Shown: positions 25,681 through 35,281, numbered from the stretch's first letter. The stretch is 42,981 nucleotides of DNA from Lachnospiraceae bacterium (GCA_017482485.1 JAFUMV010000086.1:1-42981), one strand, 5' to 3'. Numbers and translations: made by a program. Notes: generated by a model from the sequence alone, not told the origin.

Positions 25681-27411
25681 TCATCTTTCGCGCGTAAACT
25701 TCTGATTTTCCACGCGGTATACCGCATCGCACTTTTCGATGGTGGTCAGGCGATGGGCGATGATCAGCAGCGTCTTTCTGCCGTGGAGACGTTCGATGGC
25801 CTCCATGATAGCTGCCTCTGTTTCATTGTCCAGCGCGCTGGTGGCTTCATCAAAAATCATGATCAGAGGATCGGTATACATGGCCCGGGCAATACCGATA
25901 CGCTGCCGCTGTCCGCCGGACAGACGCACGCCCCGCTCACCGATGCTGGTATTGAGGCCCTCCGGCAGAGTGCGCACGAATTCATCCAGCTGTGCTTCTT
26001 TTAATGCATACCATACCTGCTCATCAGAAATATCTTTTTCATCCACGCCATATGCCACATTGTTGCGGATGGTGTCATCCAGCATAAAAATCATCTGGGG
26101 CACGTATCCAACCTTCTGATACCAGCCGGGCATATTGATGGTAATGTCCACACCGTCCACGGTAACTTTGCCGCTCTGCGGAACCAAAAGCCCCAGAAGA
26201 ATATCCACTGCTGTGGATTTTCCGGCACCGGAAGGCCCCACAAAGCCCACGGATTTTCCGATGGGAATGGTCACGCCCGCATCCTGTAAAATGTTCTTAT
26301 CCGTATTGGGATACGCATAAGTGATATGTTCCAGCGCCACCTCTTTTTCAAAGGTCATGGGTACTGTTTCATGTTTTTCAATCAGAATCGCTTCTTTTTT
26401 GTTGCTTTCCTGAATGATATTTTCCACTGCGGTCAGAGAAGGCTCATAATAAGCCATTGTATTGATGGAGGAAACCAGGCGGTTGGCGCTGGGCATGATA
26501 CGCATGGCAACATAGGCAAGCACTGCGATCTGTCCCAGCATGGAATTTAAGGAGCCGCCGCCCAAAAGCAGGGTTCCCACCAGCACAAGCAGGCCTACCA
26601 TAATCACGGTTTCGATGGAAAGGCGGGGCAGGTTCTGCAGCGAATTCTGTTTTTTCAAAATCTGGCTCTGGCTCTTTGCACTCTTTTCATACTGTTCTGC
26701 AAAATAATCCTCTTTGTGAAGCACCTTCGCTTCCTTGATGCCGTTGATGGCCTGCATCATCCATTTGGTTGTCAGGGCGCTGTTGATCTGCACCTGATGG
26801 CCAAACTTTCTCAAGATGGGGCCCAGAACCTTTTTGTTGATCAGAATGATGCCCACCAGCAATGCGCCCATAATGATGGTCATCACCGGGTTGACCACGA
26901 TGGAAACGATGATCAGCGCAACGAAAATAATCACTTCTGTCATAAACTGCAGCATGGTCAAAAGCAGGCTGTAGACGCCGGACACATCACTCATGATATG
27001 GCGCATCATGACGGGGGTGCTTGCATCCAGGAAAAATTCATAGGGGCGCTTCACATATTCCCTGAAAAGCTTGCGGGATGTCTCATACTGTCCGTCATAG
27101 ATGAATTTGTACTGGCTGTAATACAAAAAATAAAGATAAATATTTTTTCCCAGATAAATACCGATCAGCACCACCACCAAAAAGAGTAAAAATGCGTTAG
27201 TACTCTGAAATCCGAAAATATCAAAAACGATGGCCAGATTTTCATTATCCTGAATGGACTCCGGCGACATGGCTACCGTGATAAACGGCAAAAGCAGGGA
27301 AGTTCCGATGGTCTCTAAAAAGGCGCCGATCAGCATCATGACAAACAGCACAATCAGTTTTGATTTCTGTCTGGCTGTCATCACAGCCAAAACTCTTTTG
27401 AATAACTTCAT
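25681..27411 (-). CDS. ABC transporter, fused permease and ATPase (MsbA/PglK-like)
   Basis: A 576-residue half-transporter. Six membrane helices fill residues about 15-310, and the nucleotide-binding domain carries Walker A GPSGAGKST (392-400), signature LSGGQ (497-501) and Walker B LIMIFDE (516-522). The layout matches exporters such as MsbA and the lipid-linked oligosaccharide flippase PglK. In a glycan operon it most likely flips a lipid-linked intermediate, making it a second flippase next to the Wzx-like one. It overlaps the upstream gene by four bases (ATGA at 27411), with GAGGAAAAC as ribosome site. The longer frame to 27486 is rejected. Confidence 0.92.
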   Translation of the reverse strand: MKLFKRVLAVMTARQKSKLIVLFVMMLIGAFLETIGTSLLLPFITVAMSPESIQDNENLAIVFDIFGFQSTNAFLLFLVVVLIGIYLGKNIYLYFLYYSQYKFIYDGQYETSRKLFREYVKRPYEFFLDASTPVMMRHIMSDVSGVYSLLLTMLQFMTEVIIFVALIIVSIVVNPVMTIIMGALLVGIILINKKVLGPILRKFGHQVQINSALTTKWMMQAINGIKEAKVLHKEDYFAEQYEKSAKSQSQILKKQNSLQNLPRLSIETVIMVGLLVLVGTLLLGGGSLNSMLGQIAVLAYVAMRIMPSANRLVSSINTMAYYEPSLTAVENIIQESNKKEAILIEKHETVPMTFEKEVALEHITYAYPNTDKNILQDAGVTIPIGKSVGFVGPSGAGKSTAVDILLGLLVPQSGKVTVDGVDITINMPGWYQKVGYVPQMIFMLDDTIRNNVAYGVDEKDISDEQVWYALKEAQLDEFVRTLPEGLNTSIGERGVRLSGGQRQRIGIARAMYTDPLIMIFDEATSALDNETEAAIMEAIERLHGRKTLLIIAHRLTTIEKCDAVYRVENQKFTRER

Positions 27412-28451
27412 TTGTTTTCCTCTTTTCCCAAAATACATTTCAAACGGCGTTTCAGACTTCTGCCCGCCCGCACCGCATAATACCATTTATAGAAAAAAGC
27501 CGCTTCCAGCTTCATCCATTTCTTCTTTAATCCATCCGGCTTCTGCTTTCTGTTCTGAAACTTCGCAGAAACCTTTTTATATTCCTCAAGCTCCTTTTTA
27601 CACGCTTCTGCCGAAAAGAGCTTTCCTTTTCTGTCCAGATACATAAATCCGGAGTATATATTCTGTTCCGATGCCCAATAGCCGTCCGAAACATTGTGCC
27701 GGGCCCAGTATTTCGGCGCAATCACTTTTTTTACCGTTTCCGAAGTATAAGCCGGGAAAAACGCGAAGGAGGAATTGGAAATAATCAGATATTTCGCATT
27801 CTTTACCACCACATAGTCCTTATCCGGCGTGAAATGATGGGCCTCAATGCCGGGCAGAAGCTTATGGGCCGCTTCCACGTCATCGGTCACAATCATAAAT
27901 TCCATGTCCGGGCGGATCTGCTTCATGTGTTTCATCGCATCCGTCCAGTATTTTTTTCTGAGATAAAGGGCCGGTTCACCAGTATACTCCCCGCCCCGCA
28001 TGTTGAGCACGCAAAGGTTATCTCTGCTGTATGCAAAGGTTTCATACTCGGGCTTTACTTTCAGCCACTTCCTGATTTCTTCCTTATATTTTTCAAAATA
28101 ACATTCCGCCTGCAGATTTCCCATCAAAAGGGTCCCGTCAGCAGCCTTCAGCACTCCTTCATCGGCCCCGGCCACATAGCAGCCGTGTTCCAGATCATGT
28201 CCGCATGTACCGGTAAAAATGCGCTCTTCCTTTTCTTCGTATCTCTGTGAAAAATCTTCCGGTGAAGCTTCTTTTCCCATCCAGAGATCCATATAGGGCT
28301 CACCGTTTTTCCCGGACAGGCTTTTTCTTAAAATATCAGCACCCATCAGGCCAAACTCCGCATTTTTTTCGAGCGCTGCACATCTGGCTGTGACATAACA
28401 AAACAGCCGGTTGCCAAGGCCCTGTCCTTCTAAAATTTGAGTTCCGATCAT
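27408..28451 (-). CDS. divergent GT11-like glycosyltransferase
   Basis: A 347-residue protein with a GT11-like frame but altered motifs. The N-terminus ILEGQGLGNRLFCYVTARCAA parallels the GGLGNQMFEYA motif of fucosyltransferases; at 151-156 MRGGEY stands where HIRRGDY is expected; and SNSSFAFFPAYTS (225-237) parallels ANSSFSWWGAWLN. The basic Arg/His donor-binding residues are thus partly lost, so donor specificity may differ. The C-terminal 80 residues are basic. It overlaps its neighbours on both sides by four bases (ATGA at 28451 and at 27411). The assignment to GT11 or a sister family is inferred from motif order. Confidence 0.65.
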   Translation of the reverse strand: MIGTQILEGQGLGNRLFCYVTARCAALEKNAEFGLMGADILRKSLSGKNGEPYMDLWMGKEASPEDFSQRYEEKEERIFTGTCGHDLEHGCYVAGADEGVLKAADGTLLMGNLQAECYFEKYKEEIRKWLKVKPEYETFAYSRDNLCVLNMRGGEYTGEPALYLRKKYWTDAMKHMKQIRPDMEFMIVTDDVEAAHKLLPGIEAHHFTPDKDYVVVKNAKYLIISNSSFAFFPAYTSETVKKVIAPKYWARHNVSDGYWASEQNIYSGFMYLDRKGKLFSAEACKKELEEYKKVSAKFQNRKQKPDGLKKKWMKLEAAFFYKWYYAVRAGRSLKRRLKCILGKEENK

Positions 28452-29299
28452 AGTCTTTCCATTTCCTGCGTATAAATATCGCAACATACACGGTCTGCAA
28501 ACCATTTTGCAGGTGCAATCACCTTTTTATCCGGATTTGTATTCAGCCAGGCGCCCCACCAGGAGAAGGAGCTGTTGGCGATGATGTGATGGCGGCACTT
28601 GCTCATCAGATACATGTCCCCATAGCCGCTTTTCTCATCGTTGCAGATCACCGGCACAAATTCCGGCCCTGTAAAATGCTTTTTTGTCCATTCGGGATCA
28701 TTGGAAAAAATATAAAAACGCGCCTGCGGAAACAATTCCTTCATCCGCCCGATGGCCCGCTCATAGTAACCGTTGTTGCAGATATCGCCGAACTGCTTTA
28801 CATTTTCGGCTTTCAGGTAATCGCCCCGGCGTATGTGTACGCTGACCGAAAAACTGGTGTCGATCATTTTTTCATACGCTCTCGTCTGCTTTGAAGGGGA
28901 AAAGTTGCGGAAAATGAACGCCTCTCTCACCTGATCTTTGATGTCTTCAAAGTATTTTTCGGATTGAAAATATCCAAGCAATAAAGCCGGTTCTTTTGTA
29001 AGCACCTCCGGATCAAAATTGCTGCTTTTCTCCCGATAGGAAAGGTCCTTTCGTCCGCTCAGCTTTCTGCGCACGCGGTGCCAGGGCTGCATCCAGGAAT
29101 CCGTCAGCCCATTGTACTCCTCTTTTGTGAGCACATCATAGCTGACGCCGAACACATCCAGCTGTTTTGGCCGCTCTCCCGGTCCATAACAGGTAAAGTC
29201 GTCCATTTTGACATCTTTTCCCATGGAGCGAAGCTTCAAATAGAGCGCATATTCAAACATCTGATTGCCCAGTCCTCCGGACATCTGTACTCCTACCAT
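28448..29299 (-). CDS. GT11 family glycosyltransferase (alpha-1,2-fucosyltransferase-like)
   Basis: A 283-residue canonical GT11 enzyme: MSGGLGNQMFEYALYLKL at the N-terminus, VSVHIRRGDYL with HIRRGDY at 155-161, FYIFSNDPEW, and IIANSSFSWWGAWLN near the C-terminus. Family members transfer fucose from GDP-fucose to the 2-position of galactose; some use other donors. GGGAGG precedes the ATG at 29299, so the 15-codon extension to 29344 is not used. It is directly followed by the divergent GT11-like gene, suggesting an old duplication. Confidence 0.9.
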   Translation of the reverse strand: MVGVQMSGGLGNQMFEYALYLKLRSMGKDVKMDDFTCYGPGERPKQLDVFGVSYDVLTKEEYNGLTDSWMQPWHRVRRKLSGRKDLSYREKSSNFDPEVLTKEPALLLGYFQSEKYFEDIKDQVREAFIFRNFSPSKQTRAYEKMIDTSFSVSVHIRRGDYLKAENVKQFGDICNNGYYERAIGRMKELFPQARFYIFSNDPEWTKKHFTGPEFVPVICNDEKSGYGDMYLMSKCRHHIIANSSFSWWGAWLNTNPDKKVIAPAKWFADRVCCDIYTQEMERL

Positions 29300-29365
29300 A
29301 CTGCCTCCCTGAAAGTGCGCGGTTTCTTTTTCTGCCGCCTGCACAGCACAGGCGATGAGTTTTCA

Positions 29366-31063
29366 TCATCCCTTCGCCCTGAAACCGTCCTCAATGGAAT
29401 CTCCCCGCATTTCACACCGTTCTCCAAACATCTTATAAGCGGTTGCCGGGAAATCATGATAACTCATATTGTCACTGTTGATGGGATAATAAACCGTCAG
29501 AGAATCCATCTGGATTGTGCCTACCTCCACCTGGTCATAATCCTGCTGCTTGATATAGCAGGGATCTGTCAGGTGCTGTTTCACCCAGACCACATCCTTT
29601 AACACATAGTAATCCCAGTACATACACAGGCTCAAAAATATGGCAGCACATCCAAAGCCTGAAATAATCCGCACAGGGCCGTTTTGCATCTTTTTTAACC
29701 AGCATCCCAGCACCAGCAGCGGGAATACCAGCAGAAACGCCAGTCCGTAGCGGATGAAAGGCGCCAGCAAAAACCAGCCCACCAGGCAGGCGAATGCGGC
29801 TGCGCCCAGAAGCACCAGATCCCAGCGAATTTCCTTCTTTTTAAGCAGCTTGTAAAATACTGCAAGCAGTCCCATGGGAACTGCGAGGAGATTTGCAGTA
29901 AGCAGCATCTTCTCGTAGCTGTCTTTGGCCTCCCACCAGACCGGAAACCATGCACTGACCGGATCATTCACCTTTGTCACATCATACACATTTCTTCCGT
30001 AAACCTTGATCTGAGCCGAATCCACTTCCAGATAATTGACCGGAATCTTCCAGTCCACACTGAAAAGATCGACAGCGGCAAAGGGATAAATCAGCCACCC
30101 GGAAATCAGATAATTTCGCACCAGGAAAGGGATTAGGCACAGAATTCCCAGGGTCAGATAAACGCCGATTTTCTTCCATTCTTTTCCTTTCAGCAAATAT
30201 ACTGCCGGATAAATCACAAGAATCACCATCAGACCCGCAGAAAGCTTGCAGGTGGTGATGCATACGATCGCCACACATAAAAGAGCATAGCGGTCTGTTT
30301 TTTCCGGATAAGTTTCTTCGCAGGCGATCTGTGCCCAGCGGGTCATCACCCAGAGCGCCAGAAGCATCGTGGTGTGGTCTGTGGCCGGAGACATGATGCT
30401 CTCCGCATAGACCAGCGCGTGAAGCAAAATTGCAAGACGGCAGCCGTCCGCCGCATGATTTTCATGTTTAAAAAAATCTTTCAGGCCATACAGCGCCCAG
30501 ACACACAAAACTGCCTGCAAAAAGCCGGAGGTGGGATGCAGGGACTGCCCCACCAGCCATTTCATGGAAAAGATCGCCGCATAGGCCAGCGATGCGCTGT
30601 TATAAGCATGATGCAGCTGCAGATTTCCAAGTCCTTTTACCAGACCATACTCCTCGTACCAGCGAATCGCCTGGGCATGGTAGATGCCCGTATCCGTATG
30701 CTGTATCCCTCTGGATGCGCAGTAGGCTGTCATGATCACAAAAAGCAGATAAACTGCGCCCTCCCAGGAAAACAGAACTTTTTTCCATTTTTTTATCATG
30801 TTCAAAAATGTCGATCTGCAGGCTATGACGCTGACCACACCGGCCAGAAGCATCAGAAGATGAGCCAGCGCCCCAACTTTTCCGAAAATGCTGAAAGCCT
30901 GAGCATATGCGATGATTGTAACCACACCGGCCAGCAGGCTGTCCATAATTTCCGGTGCCTTTGTCTTTCTGCCGGTCAGTTTATATACGAGGTGCAGGAC
31001 GCCCATACCGATACAGGTATTGAGCACTGCCATATAAGCCCAGAGAATGATGAGTTCGAGCAT
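29366..31063 (-). CDS. LIC_10190-type polytopic membrane protein (GT-C-like)
   Basis: A 565-residue membrane protein with about 12 hydrophobic helices. The large first loop contains RGIQHTDTGIYHAQAIRWYEEYGLVKGL, which matches the LIC_10190 family and places acidic residues (HTDTGIYH) where GT-C enzymes keep their catalytic aspartate. A soluble tail of about 70 residues follows the last helix. Such proteins are thought to act outside the membrane with polyprenyl-phosphate sugars, so it could use the product of the GtrB-like enzyme; this is inference. AAAGGAG lies 6 bases before the ATG. Confidence 0.7.
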   Translation of the reverse strand: MLELIILWAYMAVLNTCIGMGVLHLVYKLTGRKTKAPEIMDSLLAGVVTIIAYAQAFSIFGKVGALAHLLMLLAGVVSVIACRSTFLNMIKKWKKVLFSWEGAVYLLFVIMTAYCASRGIQHTDTGIYHAQAIRWYEEYGLVKGLGNLQLHHAYNSASLAYAAIFSMKWLVGQSLHPTSGFLQAVLCVWALYGLKDFFKHENHAADGCRLAILLHALVYAESIMSPATDHTTMLLALWVMTRWAQIACEETYPEKTDRYALLCVAIVCITTCKLSAGLMVILVIYPAVYLLKGKEWKKIGVYLTLGILCLIPFLVRNYLISGWLIYPFAAVDLFSVDWKIPVNYLEVDSAQIKVYGRNVYDVTKVNDPVSAWFPVWWEAKDSYEKMLLTANLLAVPMGLLAVFYKLLKKKEIRWDLVLLGAAAFACLVGWFLLAPFIRYGLAFLLVFPLLVLGCWLKKMQNGPVRIISGFGCAAIFLSLCMYWDYYVLKDVVWVKQHLTDPCYIKQQDYDQVEVGTIQMDSLTVYYPINSDNMSYHDFPATAYKMFGERCEMRGDSIEDGFRAKG

Positions 31064-31113
31064 GCGCTTCTCCTTTTTTCGTTACTCTGCTGTCATTTCC
31101 TATTTTGCGGCGG

Positions 31114-32187
31114 TTATTGCTGCCTTGCCGCCCGTTTCGCCTTTATGGGTAAAATAAACCTGTCATTTAACCACATCGTCATATTATATAACGCAGGCGA
31201 GGTTAAAAAGATTTTCATTTTACGGTATTCATTTGGATTGGCCTGCGGAATTGCATAAACTGCCGGATAGTTTTCCTTTCCGGCACGGATTTTCTGGGTC
31301 AGAAAAGCTTTGTACTCCTTTTTTTCAGGAGAATTGCTTCTGTGCACCTGGGTATAAAAAATCAAAAGTCTTTTATACATGAAATAATCCTGCAAAAGCG
31401 CAAGGTCCTCTCTGCCGATTTTGCGAAGGTATTCGCTTCTGTCATACAGATTGGGAATCAGATCGGAAAAAATCCGTTTATTCACACCTTTATTCATGAT
31501 GCTGGCAGAGCGGTCACAGATGTAGTTATGATACGCCCGGTCCAGATAAATGCTGCGCTTTGGCTTGTTTAAAAGCTGAATGGTATAAAACATGTCTTCA
31601 TACCAGCGCGCCGGAAATTTCAGATCGCCCAGAATGGAACGTTTATACAATTTGTTCCAGGCAGCGTTCTGAATCTGAAAGGCGTCATCTTCTTCCAGAT
31701 ATTTTTCCAGAATTTCCTGTCCTTCAAAAACAGCGGCATTTCCGGTGGAAATATCCACGGTTTCGTCCTGATAGACCCATTTGTAGCGGCACACCGCCAG
31801 TTCCGCATCCTGCTCTTTGATGGCAGAAAGCAGATTTTCGTACATGTCCGGATCGATCCAGTCATCTCCGTCCATAAAAGCCAGATAGTCCCCTGTTGCG
31901 GCTTCCATTCCAACATTACGGCTGGTGTAGAGGCCTCCGTTTTTCTTATGAATCACCCTCACTCTGGGATCCTGCGCCGCATATTTATCGCAAATGGCCG
32001 GACAGTTGTCCGTCGAGCCATCGTCCACCAGAATCACTTCCAGATTTTTATAAGTCTGATTTAGAATCGACTGTATCGTCCTGTCCAGATAAGAATCGCT
32101 ATTGTAAACAGCCACTGCCACAGTAATTTTTTCCGTCTGCTTTTCTTGCGGAATCGGCTTTGGCTGATAATTTTCCATGATTTTCAA
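31114..32187 (-). CDS. GT2 family glycosyltransferase
   Basis: A 357-residue GT2 enzyme with ITVAVAVYNSDSYLDRTIQS, VILVDDGSTDNCPAIC and the metal site DGDDW (106-110), then PARWYEDMFYTIQLL as the catalytic-base region. The start is not certain: the frame is open to 32301, but AGGAGG at the end of the upstream epimerase gene sits 9 bases before a TTG at 32187, and an ATG three codons later (32178) has no site. I chose the TTG. It overlaps the epimerase-type gene only by a few bases around 32192, so translation is probably coupled. Confidence 0.87.
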   Translation of the reverse strand: MKIMENYQPKPIPQEKQTEKITVAVAVYNSDSYLDRTIQSILNQTYKNLEVILVDDGSTDNCPAICDKYAAQDPRVRVIHKKNGGLYTSRNVGMEAATGDYLAFMDGDDWIDPDMYENLLSAIKEQDAELAVCRYKWVYQDETVDISTGNAAVFEGQEILEKYLEEDDAFQIQNAAWNKLYKRSILGDLKFPARWYEDMFYTIQLLNKPKRSIYLDRAYHNYICDRSASIMNKGVNKRIFSDLIPNLYDRSEYLRKIGREDLALLQDYFMYKRLLIFYTQVHRSNSPEKKEYKAFLTQKIRAGKENYPAVYAIPQANPNEYRKMKIFLTSPALYNMTMWLNDRFILPIKAKRAARQQ

Positions 32188-32191
32188 AACA

Positions 32192-33166
32192 TCAAGCCTC
32201 CTGCTCAGTAAAAAAATCCAAAAGTCTGCGGATGCCCGTCTGCAGCGAAACCGGTTCAAACGTGCCGAAATCTTCCTTAAAGCGGCTGATGTCCAGCACA
32301 TTCACCGGCACATCCACCGGTCTTGTGGGTCTGTAAATCACTTCGGGCCGTTTTCCCAGCACCTTCGTGATGGCCTCCACCACATCCGCCACGGAGCGCC
32401 CTTCGCCTCTGCCCAGATTGTAGAGACGGTTTTTTTTCTCGCCCCGGGCTATTTTTAAAATGCCGTCAATGGCATCGGAGATATAGATATAGTCGCGCAC
32501 AACGCTGCCGTCGCCGTAAATCTCAATGGGCTGTCCGTTCAACGCTTTCCAGGTAAAGGTGGTCACCACACCCTGAACGCCGTTTGGCCGCTGGTAGGGG
32601 CCGTAAGGATTGGAAAGGCGTACAATCCGATAATCCAATCCGTACATTTCGTGATACAGATAGAGCATTTTTTCGATGGCCAGCTTCTGCACGCCATAGG
32701 ATGTGATGGGAAAGGCTTCTTCCTCTTCCCGACAGATGCCGGTATGCTCCTTGCCGTACACCGTCCCGCCGGAGGATAAAAAGACCACTTTTTTTACCCC
32801 CGCTTTCACACAGGCATCCAGAAAACGCACAGTGGCAATCAGGTTCTCTTCCATTTCCACCGCCACATCCTGATTGGAGTTTGTAGGACAGGTGGTGCTG
32901 ATCAGGTGATAGACCGTGTCCACTTCAAAAAGCTGCGGAATAAGGGTAAGCCACCCCTCTGCATTCGGTTCGCTAAAAGAGCCGTCAATCCTGCCGGCCT
33001 TCCCGTCTCGGATGGCCTTCTGTACTTTTGCAGGATAAACTGCATCCGGACGGTCAAAGAGCAAAAGGCGCTCCTTTTCTTCCAGCAGACGCAGCGTCAG
33101 GTTGGTACCGATAAAACCTGCCGCTCCCAGAATCAATATGCGGTTTTTCGCTGCGTTCATACTCAT
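32192..33166 (-). CDS. NAD-dependent sugar epimerase/dehydratase (GalE-like SDR)
   Basis: A 324-residue extended SDR. NAD-binding GAAGFIG (14-20), LSSGGTVYG with the catalytic serine (about 130-138) and Y157-x3-K161 (YGVQK) are present, followed by RLSNPYGPYQRP and the substrate-binding RDYIYISDAIDGI. The pattern is that of UDP-hexose 4-epimerases or related UDP-sugar enzymes; the exact reaction is undetermined. GGAG lies 7 bases before the ATG. It stands between the AsnB-type amidotransferase and a GT2 gene, consistent with making a modified nucleotide sugar for this glycan. Confidence 0.85.
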   Translation of the reverse strand: MSMNAAKNRILILGAAGFIGTNLTLRLLEEKERLLLFDRPDAVYPAKVQKAIRDGKAGRIDGSFSEPNAEGWLTLIPQLFEVDTVYHLISTTCPTNSNQDVAVEMEENLIATVRFLDACVKAGVKKVVFLSSGGTVYGKEHTGICREEEEAFPITSYGVQKLAIEKMLYLYHEMYGLDYRIVRLSNPYGPYQRPNGVQGVVTTFTWKALNGQPIEIYGDGSVVRDYIYISDAIDGILKIARGEKKNRLYNLGRGEGRSVADVVEAITKVLGKRPEVIYRPTRPVDVPVNVLDISRFKEDFGTFEPVSLQTGIRRLLDFFTEQEA

Positions 33167-33217
33167 ACCTGTTCTCCCTTGTGCTGAGCAGCTCAGATCC
33201 CTTCCTGAAAATGCTTC

Positions 33218-33331
33218 TCATTTTTCTTTCATTTGGCTGTCGCCAGAAACGCTTCTCGTTTCTCTTTCATTCGGCTGTCGCCGGAAACGCTTCTCATTTT
33301 TCTTTCATTTGGCTGTCGCCAGAAACGCTTC
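33218..33331 (-). repeat. three tandem copies of a 38-bp unit at the 3' end of asnB
   Basis: Copies occupy 33294-33331, 33256-33293 and 33218-33255, with a broken fragment at 33204-33217. The first copy contains the last eight codons and stop of asnB; the other two lie beyond the stop. Copies 1 and 3 are identical by eye; copy 2 differs at about five positions. The unit length is not a multiple of three. Confidence 0.85.
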
Positions 33332-35179
33332 GAATTGCAACAGATGCCAGATCTGTTTGCGCCAGATTCCTCTTTGGGTATAGTCTTCCCAAAGTCTTCT
33401 GATCGCCGCAGAATCAAAGTATCCTTCTTTTTCAATCTTTCGTTCGTCCAGAAGCTCCCGGGCCCAGTCATAAAGTCCCGGCTCTTTCAGCCACTTCTGA
33501 ATCGGTATTGCAAAGCCCTTCTTGGGCCGTTCCATCAGCTCTCTGGGCACATAGCGATACAGCACATCCCGAAGCACCAGCTTGCCCACGCCGTTTTCCC
33601 GCTTCATGGAAATGGGAAGGGTCCACGCAAATTCCACCACATCCCGATCCAGCATGGGCACACGGCTTTCCAGAGACACCGCCATGGCCGTCCGGTCCAC
33701 CTTCACCAGAATATCATCGGGATGATACATTAAAAGATCCATGAGCATCAGATTGTTTTCCACCCCCGGCAGAAATCCGCTCTGATATTCATTGAAAATA
33801 CAGCCCGCTTTTCCCGGCTCCTTTGTCAGCTTTCCCAAAAAGGGTTCCGACAGATCGGAAAGGGCGTAAAGCTCCTCCGGATTTTTTGCCGAAAGAAGCA
33901 TTCCCCGGGTCACATTGTTTTCTTTTTTCGATAAAAATCCCTCCGTCAGCCGGCGGCTTGCCATGCTGCGAAGCCCGAACGGAATCTTTTTCATTTTATC
34001 CCAGGCCCCGGGCACAGAACCGTAGGTCGAATACCCGCAAAACAGCTCATCCCCGGCGTCACCGGACAGAGAAACCGTCACGTGCTGTTTTGTCAGTTTG
34101 CTCACCAGAAACGTGGGAATCTGCGAAGAGTCTGCAAAGGGCTCTCCAAACATATGAGAAAGCGTCGGAATCACTTCCTTCGCGTCTTTTTCGGTAATAT
34201 ACATTTCGGTGTGGTCCGTCCCCAGATGCGCCGCAATCTGCTTTGCGATCGCCGCCTCATTATAGGCCGGATCCTCCATGCCGATGGTAAATGTTCTCAC
34301 CTTCCGGTCGGATAAAGACTGCATCAGCGATACGATGGTGGAGCTGTCTATCCCGGCGGACAAAAAGGCTCCCAGCGGCACGTCCGCCACCATCTGTCCC
34401 TGAATCGCGTTTTTCAAAAGACGCTCCAGTTCCTCAGAAGCTTCCTGGCGGCTTCCCTGGAACAGGTGATTTTGACCATACTTCGCAATTTCCGCCATGG
34501 ACCACCAGGTTTCTTCCGTAAACTCCCGATAGGGCGCCTTTGTCCGAAGCAGCTTGCCCGGCTCCAGTTTGAAAATGCCTTCATATATGGTATGGGGTGC
34601 CGGAATATAACCATGAATCATGTAAATATCCAGCACATCCCTGTTGATGGGATTGTCAAAATCCGGCAGCGCCGAAATACATCCGATTTCAGAAGCAAAT
34701 ACGAAGCTGTTTCCCACAAAGCCGTAATAGAGAGGCTTTTCTCCCACACGGTCGCGCAAAAGCCAGAGTTCCTTCTCCTGTCGGTCAAAAAGTGCGATGG
34801 CGAACATTCCCTTGCAGAGAGAAATTCCTTTTTTCACGCCATAGGCTTCCAGCGCTTCCAGAAGCACCTCCGTATCGGAAGTCCCGTGCAGGCTGGTCAC
34901 ATGCCCATCTGCCCGAAGCTTTTCTTCCACTTCCTTATAATTGTAAATTTCTCCGTTATAGCAGATCACAAATCGCCCGCTGTGGGAAACCATGGGCTGT
35001 GCGCCGCCCGGCGATAAATCCAGAATGGAAAGTCGCTTATGGCCAAACACCACATTTTTTCCCTCATCTGCCCAGATGCCATCCCCATCGGGTCCCCGGT
35101 GTGCCATCCGGTTTTTCATGATTTCAATATCTCTTTTCCAGTTTTCCTGGCGATTACAAAATCCTGCGATGCCGCACAT
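33305..35179 (-). CDS. asnB: asparagine synthase-type glutamine amidotransferase
   Basis: A 624-residue two-domain enzyme. The N-terminal glutaminase domain has catalytic C2 (MCGIAGF), the RGPDGDG loop and CYNGEIYN; the C-terminal synthetase domain has the ATP pyrophosphatase loop SAGIDSS (274-280) and LSGDAGDELFCGY. The family makes asparagine, but homologues in glycan loci are thought to amidate uronic acids on the nucleotide sugar or glycan. Given the locus, sugar amidation is the likelier role, an inference. AAAGGAGG precedes the ATG. The 3' end lies inside a three-copy 38-bp tandem repeat. A second, broken asnB lies about 5 kb upstream. Confidence 0.9.
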   Translation of the reverse strand: MCGIAGFCNRQENWKRDIEIMKNRMAHRGPDGDGIWADEGKNVVFGHKRLSILDLSPGGAQPMVSHSGRFVICYNGEIYNYKEVEEKLRADGHVTSLHGTSDTEVLLEALEAYGVKKGISLCKGMFAIALFDRQEKELWLLRDRVGEKPLYYGFVGNSFVFASEIGCISALPDFDNPINRDVLDIYMIHGYIPAPHTIYEGIFKLEPGKLLRTKAPYREFTEETWWSMAEIAKYGQNHLFQGSRQEASEELERLLKNAIQGQMVADVPLGAFLSAGIDSSTIVSLMQSLSDRKVRTFTIGMEDPAYNEAAIAKQIAAHLGTDHTEMYITEKDAKEVIPTLSHMFGEPFADSSQIPTFLVSKLTKQHVTVSLSGDAGDELFCGYSTYGSVPGAWDKMKKIPFGLRSMASRRLTEGFLSKKENNVTRGMLLSAKNPEELYALSDLSEPFLGKLTKEPGKAGCIFNEYQSGFLPGVENNLMLMDLLMYHPDDILVKVDRTAMAVSLESRVPMLDRDVVEFAWTLPISMKRENGVGKLVLRDVLYRYVPRELMERPKKGFAIPIQKWLKEPGLYDWARELLDERKIEKEGYFDSAAIRRLWEDYTQRGIWRKQIWHLLQFEAFLATAK

Positions 35180-35281
35180 GGCTCCTCCTTTCTCTTTTCT
35201 GGCTGCAAAGCGCTCTGCCTAAGGCGACGGCGCTGCGCCTCTCCGGAGTGCAGCAGCTTATTTCCGGGGCATGGCGCCATT

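Noticed and set aside
33218-33331. possible CRISPR array
   Set aside because: The 38-bp units are directly tandem without spacers and include coding sequence of asnB.
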